A model generated the notes under the pieces. It did not search any database, was not told the origin of the DNA, and saw only the letters and a list, made by a program, of their open reading frames with translations. A DNA stretch of 64,000 nucleotides from Acanthochromis polyacanthus (lineage: Eukaryota; Chordata; Actinopteri; Pomacentridae): contig NC_067113.1 in assembly GCF_021347895.1 (NCBI RefSeq), positions 1,554,467 to 1,618,466 of the forward strand. The letters are read 5' to 3'. Positions 10,739-20,875 of this stretch are shown here, piece after piece. The translations under genes and the position numbers were made by a program. How positions within the stretch are numbered: the first letter of the stretch is position 1; each line of letters begins with the position of its first letter.

Positions 10739-11172
10739 CTAGAGTTGACAAATTGTGGCTGCAGGTCTGCACATGCTTTAAGAAGAAAGCCTTTTCTGTA
10801 GCTGTACGCCCACAGTAACAGCAATGGTAGTGTGCACTTTTTATACAGCCTCTAAGGCACTTGTACATTTTGTAACCTGAAAAAGAAAAATCAGTTTGTA
10901 CTTCAATGACATTCTTATGAGAGGTTCTTTTCTAAAAAACATAAACTCCGAAACTTGTATTGTAGTAATAACAAATTTACATTTAACAATAGACCTCTCT
11001 ACATTTAAAAGAAATACATACCTCCATGTCGAACAGCTGCTGTTTCGTGACACTGTATATGGGCAGCCATTTTTTCATACTCTCCTTTTTTATGACAGAC
11101 AACACATGTGTGTTGTCCATCTTTATAAAATAGGCCAATTTGTTTGGCATCAGCACATATGGTTGGATGTAT
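10739..11172 (-). CDS. zinc-finger exons of the KDZ-type gene
   Basis: Two exons, 11172-11032 and 10876-10739, are separated by a 155-bp intron. The first carries a C-x2-C ... H-x3-C-x-H cluster (CVVCHKKGEYEKMAAHIQCH). The second has a further Cys/His cluster (core HCCYCGR, then a His and Cys in KHVQTC). Acceptors (TTTCAG, TTTTTCAG) and donors (GTATGT, GTATTG) are sound. Such fingers normally give DNA or protein binding at the N-terminus of KDZ-family transposases. The initiating exon upstream is not identified. Confidence 0.72.
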
Positions 11173-12171
11173 CTGAAAGTACACATTAGTTGTCTTTTAC
11201 TTATTCACACAGCTGAGTTTTATCAAAACATGAGGGTCATGTGACCTCATGGTGCAGCACAGATTCATCTTACAGGAGTGTCACATTTTCAAGTGACATT
11301 CTAGTGTGACCAAACTAGGGTGACCATATTTTGATTTCCAAAAGAGGACACTCTGCCTGGGCTCAAGATACTTAAATGATACTCTCAGTTTACTCAAAGA
11401 TGCATTTTGACTTATAATCCTTTGTATGGATGGAAAATTCAGTTCTATAACAAAATAATATCTCTATAGCCAAAAACACAAATTCAGATAGGATTCTCAG
11501 AGGTTACTCAACAGGCTTTATGTCCAAAATGATCTGTCTTTGATAAGATTCAGTGGCACAAAAATAAGAAAAACTCTGGAATTAAATAATGATAAAAACA
11601 AAATATAATGTATAGCTACACAAGTTCCTAAAAAAGGCCACGAATCATACTGATGTCCACATTTCATGTAATTCGACTCCTTTCCCTCCGATGACGTACA
11701 ATCTTTAGGCGCTTTAGGCACTGTGAAAACTGAAAACGAATTCAAACATAAAAGTCTTTGAGTATGACACAAATAAAAAATAAATAGAATGCTAAGATTA
11801 CATCAAAACAACAAAAAAATGACATAAAACAAAGTCTAATTACCGTGTCGCCTCTGGAACTTTGTGTACTGTTGGTTGCCTTGGTAACTCAACTTTCTGC
11901 TCTAAGAGCACGGTTACCCACAATTCCATACATAAACGCGCCAAGTGCTCATTCAAATAAAACATATATATTCACTAAATCTCATTTTAACAACACAAAC
12001 CCTTCAACCCTTGAACATTAATTTGCTGTTTACGCTTCAACGGTTACATAATGCCTCTTCTGTATTAGCATATCAACTTATAACAAAATAATAGCTCTCT
12101 TTTCAAGTCTTACATGACAAATACAAAAATACGTAATATGAAATAATGTGAAAAACATTTATAAAACACCG
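11173..12171. other. non-coding stretch upstream of the KDZ-type gene
   Basis: AT-rich sequence with no confident exon. A minus-strand segment beginning after a TTTTCACAG acceptor near 11,721 could be an upstream exon, but it has no recognisable motif. The sequence AAACATATGGACTGAGC at the right edge is the left copy of a target-site duplication. Confidence 0.45.
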
Positions 12172-12188
12172 AAACATATGGACTGAGC

Positions 12189-12500
12189 TTCTTCTTTTCT
12201 TTTCCTTTCGGCTTTTCCCTTCAGGGATCGCCACAGCGAATCAATTGCCTCCATCTAACCCTGTCTTGTGCAGCCTCGTCTCTCACACCAACTACCTTCA
12301 TGTCCTCTTTAACCACATCCATAAACCTCCTGTTTGGTCTTCCTCTAGGCCTCCTGCCTGCCAGTGGGAAACTCAGCATCCTTCTACCAGGGCTACACAC
12401 GCCAGTGTCTCATTGTGCCGGTCCCAAGCCCGGATAAATAGAGGGTTGTGTCAGGAAGGGCATCCGACGTAAAACTTTGGCCAAATCAATCATGCGAATC
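12189..12500 (-). mobile_element. retroposed repeat with RTE-type LINE tail, 17-bp TSD
   Basis: The 17-bp sequence AAACATATGGACTGAGC flanks the insert perfectly at 12,172-12,188 and 12,501-12,517. On the minus strand the insert ends in an A-rich tail (AAGAAAAGAAGAA). Just before it lies the C-terminal reading of RTE-clade LINEs (motif RWRQLIRCGDP, then stop). The 5' half (AGGAAGGGCATCC on the plus strand) belongs to the same common fish family. It is a 5'-truncated or SINE-like copy. Confidence 0.82.
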
Positions 12501-12851
12501 AAACATATGGACTGAGCACAGCAGAGAATTTACACGAATTTATAAAACACCCTCGGGCGCCCCGGACGGTAAAAAGTACACCTATCCAGACAAAAGAAGA
12601 CGTTTGGGCACCCTATTTGCGACGTTCATTCATTCTTTTTGTGACGTTTACAAAGCAACAGGCTGGTGTACTTCTGTTTCTTCAATGAAATAATATTACA
12701 TACTATAATATCGCCTATCACCATAGCTATGAAACAACGACATGCAGCAAGTCGTTCACATTTATTGCATGAAATATGCTAAAACTTACGGTGTGGATAC
12801 GACCCGCCATGGTTGAAGATTCAAATCTCATATCTCGCGTGTTTCTCCGTG

Positions 12852-12946
12852 ACTGCCGGTGAGAGGCGTGTCGCAAAGTAGGCGTGTCGCAAAGTGACGC
12901 GAAGCTTTGCGGCACGCCTACTTGCGACACGCCTCTCACCGGCAGC
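12852..12946. repeat. long inverted repeat (cruciform-capable), about 42-bp arms
   Basis: CTGCCGGTGAGAGGCGTGTC opens the left arm and its complement closes the right arm. Inside, AGGCGTGTCGCAAAG pairs with CTTTGCGGCACGCCT. The loop is about 10 bases (TGACGCGAAG). The block is far more GC- and CpG-rich than its surroundings. Confidence 0.88.
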
Positions 12947-13194
12947 CTGCAGACAGACCCATCTCGACAGATTCGCCAGGTACTAAGGAGTAACTCACTG
13001 AAGAACCGTCATCGAACAAGTGATCGAACCAGAAACTTCACGATGACCGGAGAAGTTGAAAGTACCTTAGACTTCCAAGTAAAAACCTGCAATTTATTTG
13101 AATGATTCAGAAAATACATTTCTTAGAAATGTGTTTGCCTGAATTCCCAAAGGACCGTCCAACCTGGAGGAGCTGAAACATCACCATGGATCAG

Positions 13195-13197
<3 letters not shown>

Positions 13198-13256
<59 letters not shown>
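13198..13256. repeat. (AC)n microsatellite
   Basis: Uninterrupted CA dinucleotide tract, first tract of tandem unit one. Confidence 0.95.
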
Positions 13257-13259
<3 letters not shown>

Positions 13260-13387
13260 TTAAACGTAATGCTAATTTTAACCAAATTTGATTCGTAACT
13301 AATCCTAATTTTAATCTATTTCTCCAGTTATGTCTTTCTAGATTCTCAGACATCCAGATCATGGTGATCCAAGGAGCAGATAATCAG

Positions 13388-13389
<2 letters not shown>

Positions 13390-13439
<50 letters not shown>
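13390..13439. repeat. (AC)n microsatellite
   Basis: Second tract of tandem unit one. Confidence 0.95.
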
Positions 13440-13441
<2 letters not shown>

Positions 13442-13868
13442 AACTTGATCCAAGATTTTACCAAATTCTAAATTTAACCCTGTTCTAACCTGTATGCCAG
13501 ACTTGAAAATGTCTGGCATACATTAACTTTGAAAGTAAAAACGAATTTGCATTTTTTTAAAAAACCTTTGTCATCAAAGGTACTGAAGTGATGATGTCAC
13601 TACAGCCAGTCCAATTTCTTAGGAATACAGCTCAAATCTGATAGATTCGCCAGGTACTAAGGAGTAACTCACTGAAGAACCGTCATCAAACAAGTGATCG
13701 AACCAGAAACTTCACGATGACCGGAGAAGTTGAAAGTACCTTAGACTTCCAAGTAAAAACCTGCAATTTATTTGAATGATTCAGAAAAGACATTTCTTCG
13801 AAATGTGTTTGCCTGAATTCCCAGAGGACCGTCCAACCTGGAGGAGCTGAAACATCACCAAGGATCAG

Positions 13869-13870
<2 letters not shown>

Positions 13871-13907
<37 letters not shown>
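13871..13907. repeat. (AC)n microsatellite
   Basis: First tract of tandem unit two, shorter than its counterpart in unit one. Confidence 0.95.
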
Positions 13908-13909
<2 letters not shown>

Positions 13910-14037
13910 TTAAACGTAATGCTAATTTTAACCAAATTTGATTCGTAACTAATCCTAATTTTAATCTATTTCTCCAGTTATGTCTTTCTAGATTCTCAGA
14001 CATCCAGATCATGGTGATCCAAGGAGCAGATAATCAG

Positions 14038-14039
<2 letters not shown>

Positions 14040-14108
<69 letters not shown>
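14040..14108. repeat. (AC)n microsatellite, one interruption
   Basis: Second tract of tandem unit two, with an AT interruption near 14,082. Confidence 0.95.
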
Positions 14109-14537
14109 CTGAACTTGATCCAAGATTTGACCAAATTCTAAATTTATCCTTGTTCTAACCTTTATGCCAGACTTGAAAATGTCTGGCATACATTAAATTT
14201 GAAAGTAAACACTAATTTGCATTTTTTTAAAAACCTTTGTCATCAAAGGTACTGAAGTGATGATGTCACTACAGCCAGTCCAGTTTCTTAGGAATACAGC
14301 TCAAATCTGGCAGATTCGCCAGGTACTAAGGAGTAACTCACTGAAGAACCTTCAACGAACAGGTGATCGAACCAGAAACTTCACGATGACCGGAGAAGTT
14401 GAAAGTACCTTAGACTTCCAAGTAAAAACCTGCAATTTATTTTAATGATTCAGAAAAGACATTTCTTAGAAATGTGTTTGCCTGAATTCCCAGAGGACCG
14501 TCCAACCTGGAGGAGCTGAAACATCACCATGGATCAG

Positions 14538-14540
<3 letters not shown>

Positions 14541-14624
<84 letters not shown>
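14541..14624. repeat. (AC)n microsatellite
   Basis: About 42 repeats, the longest in the window; the tandem homology ends here. Confidence 0.95.
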
Positions 14625-14630
<6 letters not shown>

Positions 14631-14778
14631 AATGATGCATTCAAATCTTCCTTGCTTCAATACATGGACTCTGTTTCAAAGTAGGACAACTCCTTTTTAC
14701 ATTATTGAAGAGTTTCCCATTTTTAGTTGTGCACACATACACAATCTTAATAACTGATGAACACTGATCAGTCACAAC

Positions 14779-15164
14779 CAAGGGCGTAGGTTTGGTCTCA
14801 ACATTGGTAGGGACGATATAACAGCATAACCTTCATGTACACTTTTTGCTGGGAACGGGACATTAATAAGACCAAGTCATCAGCCAATCAAACGCACGTT
14901 TGATTGGACCAGCACATTCAGCAAGTGAAAAGGGGTAAATGTAAGTCTGAACCTGGTCTGAACATAATGAAAATAATTCACTTTATAATGGTAGGGTCAA
15001 TTCTATCCTTACAACATATGGGAAGACAATCAAAATTACCTATATAACTGAACTCATTATATAATGCAAATAAGGTTGCTTAAAAGTTGGTGGGGACAAT
15101 TTGACCCTCATGAAAAGTTGGTAGTGTTATGTCCCTACCGTCCCTATGCAAACCTACGCCCTTG
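14779..15164. mobile_element. hAT-type MITE (386 bp)
   Basis: Terminal inverted repeats CAAGGGCGTAGGTTTG / CAAACCTACGCCCTTG. Flanking octamers are GTCACAAC (14,771-14,778) and GCCACAAC (15,165-15,172), 7 of 8 identical, as expected for hAT target duplications. No ORF. Confidence 0.85.
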
Positions 15165-15214
15165 GCCACAACATTATGACCACTGACAACTGAAGTGAAT
15201 AACACTGATCATAT

Positions 15215-15370
15215 TACTAGAATGCGAGAGTGATTGTCTGTATATGTAGCCCTGTGACAGACTGGAGACCTGTCCAGGGTGTCCCCTGCCTTTGCCCGAG
15301 TCAGCTGAGATAGGCTCCAGCACCCCTGCGACCCTAGTGAGGATAAAGCGGTGTATAGAGAATGGATGGA
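15215..15370 (+). repeat. dispersed LINE-tail repeat ending in ATGGATGGA
   Basis: GACAGACTGGAGACCTGTCC, CAGCTGAGATAGGCTCCAGC and GAATGGATGGA match, in reverse orientation, the longer copy at 27,368-27,727. The GGAT tail marks the 3' end. Confidence 0.75.
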
Positions 15371-15678
15371 CAGATATTGTTACTATGTGGTGTTCTGCTG
15401 GAAAACCCTGGGTATGGGCAGCTGTGTTGATGAGACACCCAAGTAAACGTTGTCCCAGAACAAGCAAAGTTCTTCATGCAAATGGGAAAAATCAGGAAAA
15501 TCTTGAGGAACATGACAATTGCCCAAGACAATGATTTGACCTCCAAACTTCCTAGACTCCATTCTGATCAATTATCAAGATGATGCAGTGGAACAAGTTT
15601 GATTCATAGAGGTCCCACTGCAAAACCCAAAGTACCCGAAGGATCCACTGTGAATGTCCTGGTTCCAGACCCTATAGG

Positions 15679-16494
15679 TGTCAGGGCTCCCTCCTCACCC
15701 CATCCTTCCCACCTGACATCCCCAAAATATCCCTTTTCCCATATGCTTTTCTCCCCCCTCTCCTGTTTCCTCTGCCCTGCCTGTCCCTCATCCGCTCCTC
15801 TGCCCTGCTTGTCCCTCATCCGCTCCTCTGCCCTGCCTGGCCTGTCTATTTTCATCTGCTCCCCTGTCCTGTCTTTCCCCTGCAGCTCGGTGCCTGAGTG
15901 GAGTCTAGCTTCTCCAGCTGACTCCACTCAGGCAATCAACTCCCTCCACGTCTCCCGGGCAGCTGATAACCATTTCACTAACGACTCACCCCTGCAATAA
16001 AGACCGGCTCAACCTTCCACTCCCTGCCAGAGTATTGAACAAGAAACCATGCAGTTCGGTTTGGTCTCTAGCCGCTTTCAACAGTTTCTGTTTAAGTTCT
16101 GCCGTGTTTTTGACGTTGTTTTTTCTCCTGCTTCCGTTCAGTTCGGCTGCCCGGGAACCCCCACTCCTGCCTGGAACCCCCACTCCTGCCTGGAACCCCC
16201 ACTCCTGCCTGGAACCCCCACTCCTGCCTGGAGCCCCCACTCCTGCCTGGACCCCCACTCCTGCCTGGACCCCCCCACTCCTGCCTGGACCCCCCCACTC
16301 CTGCCTGGACCCCCCCACTCCTGCCTGGACCCCCACTCCTACCTGGATCCCCCACTCCTGCCTGGACCCCCACTCCTACGCCCTGGTTTTCCCCCACCTA
16401 GCCACCATCTTCACCCCACACAATAAACCATTTGCACTCAGCCAGCCCTGGTAGTGTGGTTCTCTGCTCTGGTCCCCCAGCCCAGTTCGTGACA
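15679..16494 (+). mobile_element. solo LTR (816 bp), same family as the 33-kb LTR element, TSD ATAGG
   Basis: Begins TGTCAGGG and ends TCGTGACA; ATAGG at 15,674-15,678 and 16,495-16,499. It shares with the LTRs at 33.3, 37.3 and 57.0 kb a CCTGAGTGGAGTC / GACTCCACTCAGG hairpin (15,893-15,932), a CAATAAAGACCGGCTC block, and an array of about twelve 18-20 bp units (ACTCCTGCCTGGACCCC) at 16,155-16,378. No internal region. Confidence 0.88.
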
Positions 16495-16717
16495 ATAGGA
16501 CACACTGTAAGGTCCTATTGTCCATGCCCAGTGGTTCAGAGCATTTCTGACGACATCAGGGGACCAACACAATATTGAGTGGGTGATCATAATGTTTTAC
16601 CTGAGTGGTGTACATGATAAAGGGAACATCTGTGCACTACCAGGCTGCTGTCATTTCTACAGATGTCCACTGCTGATGTGTTTCAGAATTACCTTCATCT
16701 TATGAAGCAGACCTTAT

Positions 16718-17100
16718 TGTTGGAGCCATTATTTATGTTTATTATGTTTCTTTATTTTTACTATGGACTGGCCATATGTTAAGTTTAGTGTTGATCTGTA
16801 GGGGGAGCTAGGGTCCTGGGTTTTAAAGGCTCCAGGTAATTAGGCCAGGTGTGCGGGATGAAGAGCAAACAGTTTTTGACCGTGCCAGCGTGGCGGACAG
16901 GTTTGTTTGTTCATATTTCAAAGTTAAAGGAAATGTTTTATGTAAATGGACAATGGTTAAAGGAATAAACGGATTGATATATCCAAGGAAGAATTGTGTC
17001 GAGGACATTTTTGTTCGATTTGTTTGCTCGGAGCACGCGTCCAAAGGAAATATCCCATCCGCTCCACAGCGGCCTTTAAACTTGGTTAAAGGCTGCTACA
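16718..17100 (+). mobile_element. solo LTR (383 bp), unrelated family, TSD CTTAT
   Basis: Begins TGTTGGAGCC and ends GGCTGCTACA, flanked by CTTAT at 16,713-16,717 and 17,101-17,105. It contains a plus-strand AATAAA followed by CGG (about 16,963). A 96-codon ORF overlapping it has no motif and is treated as chance. Confidence 0.78.
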
Positions 17101-17105
17101 CTTAT

Positions 17106-18532
17106 CATGCAACTGAAAAGCTTTTATGGTTAAAATTTTAGTCCTAATTGACCAAAGTGCTGTTTTGTGCAACAAATCCATAAATTATAGGCTCAGCAAA
17201 CACTCACTGAGCATCTACTTTGTTATAAATTCAACAATGTTTACAGTGCAGTCAAAAACTGTTGAAAAGTTGAAACATAAGTATAAAATGCCACCATAAA
17301 TTTTAGCATTATGATTTATTACTTGTCTAAACTTTTATTACACGACACTGAATCTCCTGCCACTGCTTCACAATGAAAGTCACTCTGTGTTTTACAAGTT
17401 GGACACTTTTAATATGAAGCAGCAGCAGAAGGAGAGTGGATATTAAATATGGAGGCAGACATCATTGATGTATAATTACAAACAGTAACAGTGAATTTCA
17501 TGCTACATCATTTACTGTGAATCTTTTGTGCGTAGGTAGGCAATTTAAATCCAAGGCAGGGATGGAGGAATGAAACTGCTATAATGGAAAGGTAATTACA
17601 GAATGCAAATGCAGTGAGTGGCTTTTTCTGAAAAAATGTAGGGCATAAAGATTGAACGTAATGATTGATTTCCTGGAAATCTTCAGATATTTAGCAAAAC
17701 CTGTTCAGACTTCTGAAGGCAGTTTCTTTTTTCTTTTTTTTTTTAACTTCCTTTATATACAGTAAATACATCTAAAGAAGAAGATGTGTGTATTTTGGTT
17801 GAAAGGAAGGCCTTTAACTCAACATTTTCTCTTTGATTAATGACTTCAATTTGAAATTGGCAAGTTTTAATTGTTCCTCCACTGATGAAAGCATGCATTA
17901 GCATAACTCCCTCAGTGAACTGAACAGCTGTAATTCAAATATGCTAAAATGTGTAATTGATGGGTGAATTGGGTGTATGTTGATAGTCAAAAATGCAGAA
18001 ATGTTTTCATTTGACTTTGTTTTCAAAGTTTTCCACATCAGTAATTTCATCTGCGCAACTGGGAAGATCTTTTACTACTTACAGGCATTTACACAACATC
18101 GTTTCTACAGTGCACATCTGTTTTTGAAGGGAATGTGAACAGAATGAAACTTTAAATTACATAAAATACTGTAGGAACGAGGAGAGAATGGAAATAGACT
18201 GACCGCTACTGGGAGCAAAAGGATTTAACAAGCATAAAATAGAAGCAATTTTAATGCTTTTTCTTTTGCTTTCGCTGGCATCATCCGAAGACTGCAGGCT
18301 ACTAGGAGAAGACTTTGAATGCTGTGAGACAGAAAAGGCTCAGGAATGACTTTCACACCTGAACAAGTCTTCTCTGTTCTGTCTTGGTTTCCACCTTTTT
18401 TGCCATCTGTCACCTTCTCTCTCTTCAGCTCGGTAATATTACAGCACTCTCATGTGTCTGCAGGCATGTCTGTTTTGAGGTAAATGCATCTTCTGAAGAC
18501 ATAAACCTCTCGGTTTTTCTCTCAATCTAGAC
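17106..18532. other. non-coding, no recognised element
   Basis: AT-rich sequence with short homopolymer runs. I see no exon, repeat structure or ORF worth naming. Confidence 0.5.
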
Positions 18533-20005
18533 CAGGGGTCGGCAACCCGCGGCTCCAGAGCCGCATGCGGCTCTTTCATCCCTCTGTTGCGGCTCCCTGT
18601 AGCTTTGGAAAATTAATAATCGGCAGGCTATTTAATTAAAATTTATTTTATTTTAGTTTGTTAGTTTTAAAAATGTAATTCTAAATTTGAAGATTATTGT
18701 GATCTTGTAACATCAAAATAAAACGTTGTAATTTTTGTCTGTCAAAATATGCATCCCAGCCGTCAATCTCCGACACTCACCGGCCTGCGTGTTGTTATGA
18801 GAGTGTGTGGCTCCGTTATGAGAGAGTGAGAGAGAGAGCAGCGTGTGTGTGTGTGTGTGTGTGAGAGAGGAGGTGAGCGAGATGTCCGAGCGACCCCGAA
18901 TGCAGCGCGAGCGAGGAAGACGACACGGTCGGTTTGGGGAGTAAGAGAGAAGAGGTGTGTATCTGCTGGGTTAGCGCGACTGTATGGTTCAGCCGCTGTT
19001 AATTCACAATAAAGGCTGCAGTATTCTTCAATAAGGCCAGGCTCCTGTGTTTTTGCCTTCTATGACTGCTGAGGAAGTGAAGGGGGTTAACCCCGAAGTA
19101 ACAACAATGACTTCGGTCCTGGAGAACTGTCCACCCCTGGGCTTCCTGACCACGGTCGGGAGCTGAGCAGGAAAGGCTAACAGTGTATTCATTTGGAGTC
19201 CTGTTGATCTTCAGGTCCCAGTGTTTGCTCTACATTCATTCAGCAGCGGCGGGCCACCATTCCTAAATCCTCCCCGTCGCTCCCTCAAATTTCTTTCTTT
19301 TTTATTGTCGCAAATACACCACCGCCACACGTCTCCGCCTTCACAGCAGAGTCCTGCCCAAGTATATTTCGTTTATATTTATCTGTCTGCTACATTTACA
19401 GATTACTGCAAACTCAAAGTTCATTTATCGTGATTATATTAAATATTTTAAAGCTTTTTGTAAACTCAAGCACCTTTAGCATCTTGAAAAGTGGTCTATT
19501 ATGGGATGGATACACTGGCTTGAAGTGCTGCGGTGATCAGAAAACTATTTGTTGCACAATTTCCAAATAACCACGTTTTTATCCAAGCTGCCATCAGGAA
19601 GATTTTTAAAAGCAACTTTCTGTTAAACACACTCAGAGTGTTCTCTTCTTCAATCACTGTTCACCAAACTTTGTTGTGCGCTGATAGTGTATCCTGTGAA
19701 TCTTCTTCACGGCTGGAAAACAGACTTTAGGTTCATTAGTGCTACCTACCTGACTGGAGTGTTCATCAGTGTTATCGGTGTGCCAGAAATTTGGGAACTG
19801 AGAAAAGTGCGGTTAAATACATAATTTTTTTTAATGCATTATTTTTTATTAATTAATTAGTCAAAATTAACAAGGGCAAAGAGGTAAAAAAGCGATATAT
19901 GCAGTGTTGTCTTCATTTTAAATGCCAAAAGGTTTTTGCGGCTCTCGGTGTTTCTTTTCTGTGGGTCGAAATGGCTCTTTGAGTGTTAAAGGTTGCTGAC
20001 CTCTG
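18533..20005 (-). mobile_element. non-autonomous hAT element (1.47 kb) with BED-finger remnant
   Basis: Ends are CAGGGGTCGGCAACC and GGTTGCTGACCTCTG, imperfect inverted repeats of hAT type. Flanking octamers ATCTAGAC (18,525-18,532) and ATATAGAC (20,006-20,013) match 7 of 8. Terminal regions repeat the word GCGGCTC several times (18,560-18,600). A minus-strand BED zinc-finger remnant near 19,520-19,600 fits the N-terminal exon of a ZBED-like transposase; the catalytic part is missing. Confidence 0.82.
19515..19600 (-). pseudogene. BED zinc-finger remnant of a hAT transposase
   Basis: The minus-strand reading gives DKNVVIWKLCNK, a stop, then FSDHRSTSS, the BED-finger pattern C-x2-C with its following helix, the first Cys having become Trp. 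It is related to 44,820-44,930 (plus) and 47,090-47,180 (minus). It is broken by at least one stop and encodes nothing functional. Confidence 0.65.
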
Positions 20006-20870
20006 ATATAGACAATTATACTTTATTCTCATTTTCTATTTCCGTTCATTTGAGCATTCATAAAACATCTGAGCGCTATCCACTGAGTCGAGGACACAAT
20101 GACTAAATGCTGAGGCTAATTTCAGTTGCAATTTAATGAAAGAATTTGAAGTAATGAGTTCTTCAGATGAAGGAAAATACAATCTTATTATGTTGCCGCA
20201 TGGCAGATTACAGGTAAATTTTGTCTTGGTATAATAAATTCTGCTCTTCCCTTCCTTTAATCAGACAACACAAAACAGAAATCCTTGTACTGTGTTACAG
20301 AGGCTTGGAGCATCAAATATAACCCAGTATAACCTAGTATTACATATTAATCAAATCCTCAATACCCAGTGACGCATTTCTTTCGTTTCACAACCAATGT
20401 GCTCCTTTCTACACTTTTTTCTGTTCAACATTTATGATGATTTGTTGCTGAAAAAGTCTGTGATTTATTTATTTCTTTTTTGCAGGCATGTTGGAAATAT
20501 TTAAGAGTCAAGCATGTCGTTGCGTATTTGTGTTTCGAGAGGTTTGAGCCGGTTGGAGGGTCTCTGTGACTGATTCACTTGATTTCTCTTTCAGCTGCAC
20601 AGAGATAGCCACACAGGTGCACATTAATGGACAGGCGAGATTTGTTGGAATGGAATGAGGGCAGCTAGATTGGATTTCCAGAGGAATCTCATTTCAGTCA
20701 ACTCTGATCTGGAGAAGAGAAGGGGAGGGTGGGAAGGGGGTGGGTCGGAGGATGTGGTAGTACTAGTATATATCGTCACTTATATGTGATGGGAAATGCA
20801 GTCCAGAGGATGGAGGTTCCCACAATGGAGCTTTTTAATTCTGCCATTTGAAGACTCCACTTCTAACAAT
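20006..20870. other. non-coding, no recognised element
   Basis: No ORF with motifs and no repeat boundaries seen; a short GGGTGGGAAGGGGG purine tract lies near 20,720-20,745. Confidence 0.45.
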
Positions 20871-20875
20871 GTGTC

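Larger units (their letters stand above)
1568..11172 (-). pseudogene. KDZ/Zisupton-type transposase-like gene with SWIM finger and Ulp1-like protease, decayed
   Basis: About 25 exons can be followed by GT-AG sites and frame: 11172-11032, 10876-10739, 10644-8983, 8823-8702, 8522-8318, 8244-8140, 8022-7834, 7726-7585, 7461-7020 plus 6520-6316, 6210-6046, 5967-5804, 5557-5438, 5314-5267, 5062-4979, 4909-4844, 4451-4343, 4019-3959, 3700-3650, 3570-3529, 3390-3326, 3177-3068, 2475-2443, 2364-2269, 2117-1935 and 1660-1568 (stop TAA 1570-1568). Domain order: zinc fingers, Pro/Ala repeat, zinc finger, SWIM, Cys-rich block, SAP-like motif, KDZ core, Ser-rich linker, Ulp1/C48 protease, C-terminal helical block. 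This matches large KDZ-family proteins that many fish genomes carry as HMG domain-containing protein 3-like genes. Breaks: stops at 9443-9445 and 9413-9415, frameshifts near 7940, 4385 and 3130, acceptor GG instead of AG at 3571-3572, and an insertion at 6521-7019. The first coding exon was not found. Confidence 0.82.
12969..14640. repeat. tandem duplication, ~670-bp unit, about 2.5 copies
   Basis: The marker ATTCGCCAGGTACTAAGG starts at 12,971, 13,645 and 14,314, giving periods of 674 and 669 bp. Each unit holds two (AC)n tracts separated by about 130 bp. The third copy stops after its first (AC)n tract. No protein is encoded; the poly-Val-Cys ORFs come from the (AC)n tracts. Confidence 0.92.
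14762..16610. mobile_element. TA-flanked DNA transposon (mariner/Tc1-like family), triply invaded
   Basis: The left end CACTGATCAGTCACAACATTATGACC (read across the MITE at 14,779) matches the inverted right end GTGATCATAATG ... GAGTGGTG, with TA at 16,611-16,612. This is a common fish repeat. Internal blocks such as CCATTCTGATCAATTATCAAG and GTCCTGGTTCCAGACCC flank the inserts. Nested within it are a hAT MITE (14,779-15,164), a retroposed repeat (15,215-15,370) and a solo LTR (15,679-16,494). No transposase frame survives. Confidence 0.68.

Noticed and set aside
11690..11735. upstream exon of the KDZ-type gene
   Set aside because: It has an acceptor-like site, but no conserved motif and no confirmed donor.
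12245..12693. plus-strand ORFs of 75 and 81 codons
   Set aside because: The first is antisense to the RTE tail on the minus strand; the second crosses the TSD and has no motif.
13123..14012. minus-strand ORFs with poly-Val-Cys
   Set aside because: Translation of (AC)n tracts.
13198..14624. CRISPR-like array
   Set aside because: The repeats are dinucleotides and 670-bp units, not short repeats with unique spacers, and the genome is eukaryotic.
16851..17141. 96-codon ORF
   Set aside because: It lies mostly inside a solo LTR defined by its TSD and has no protein motif.
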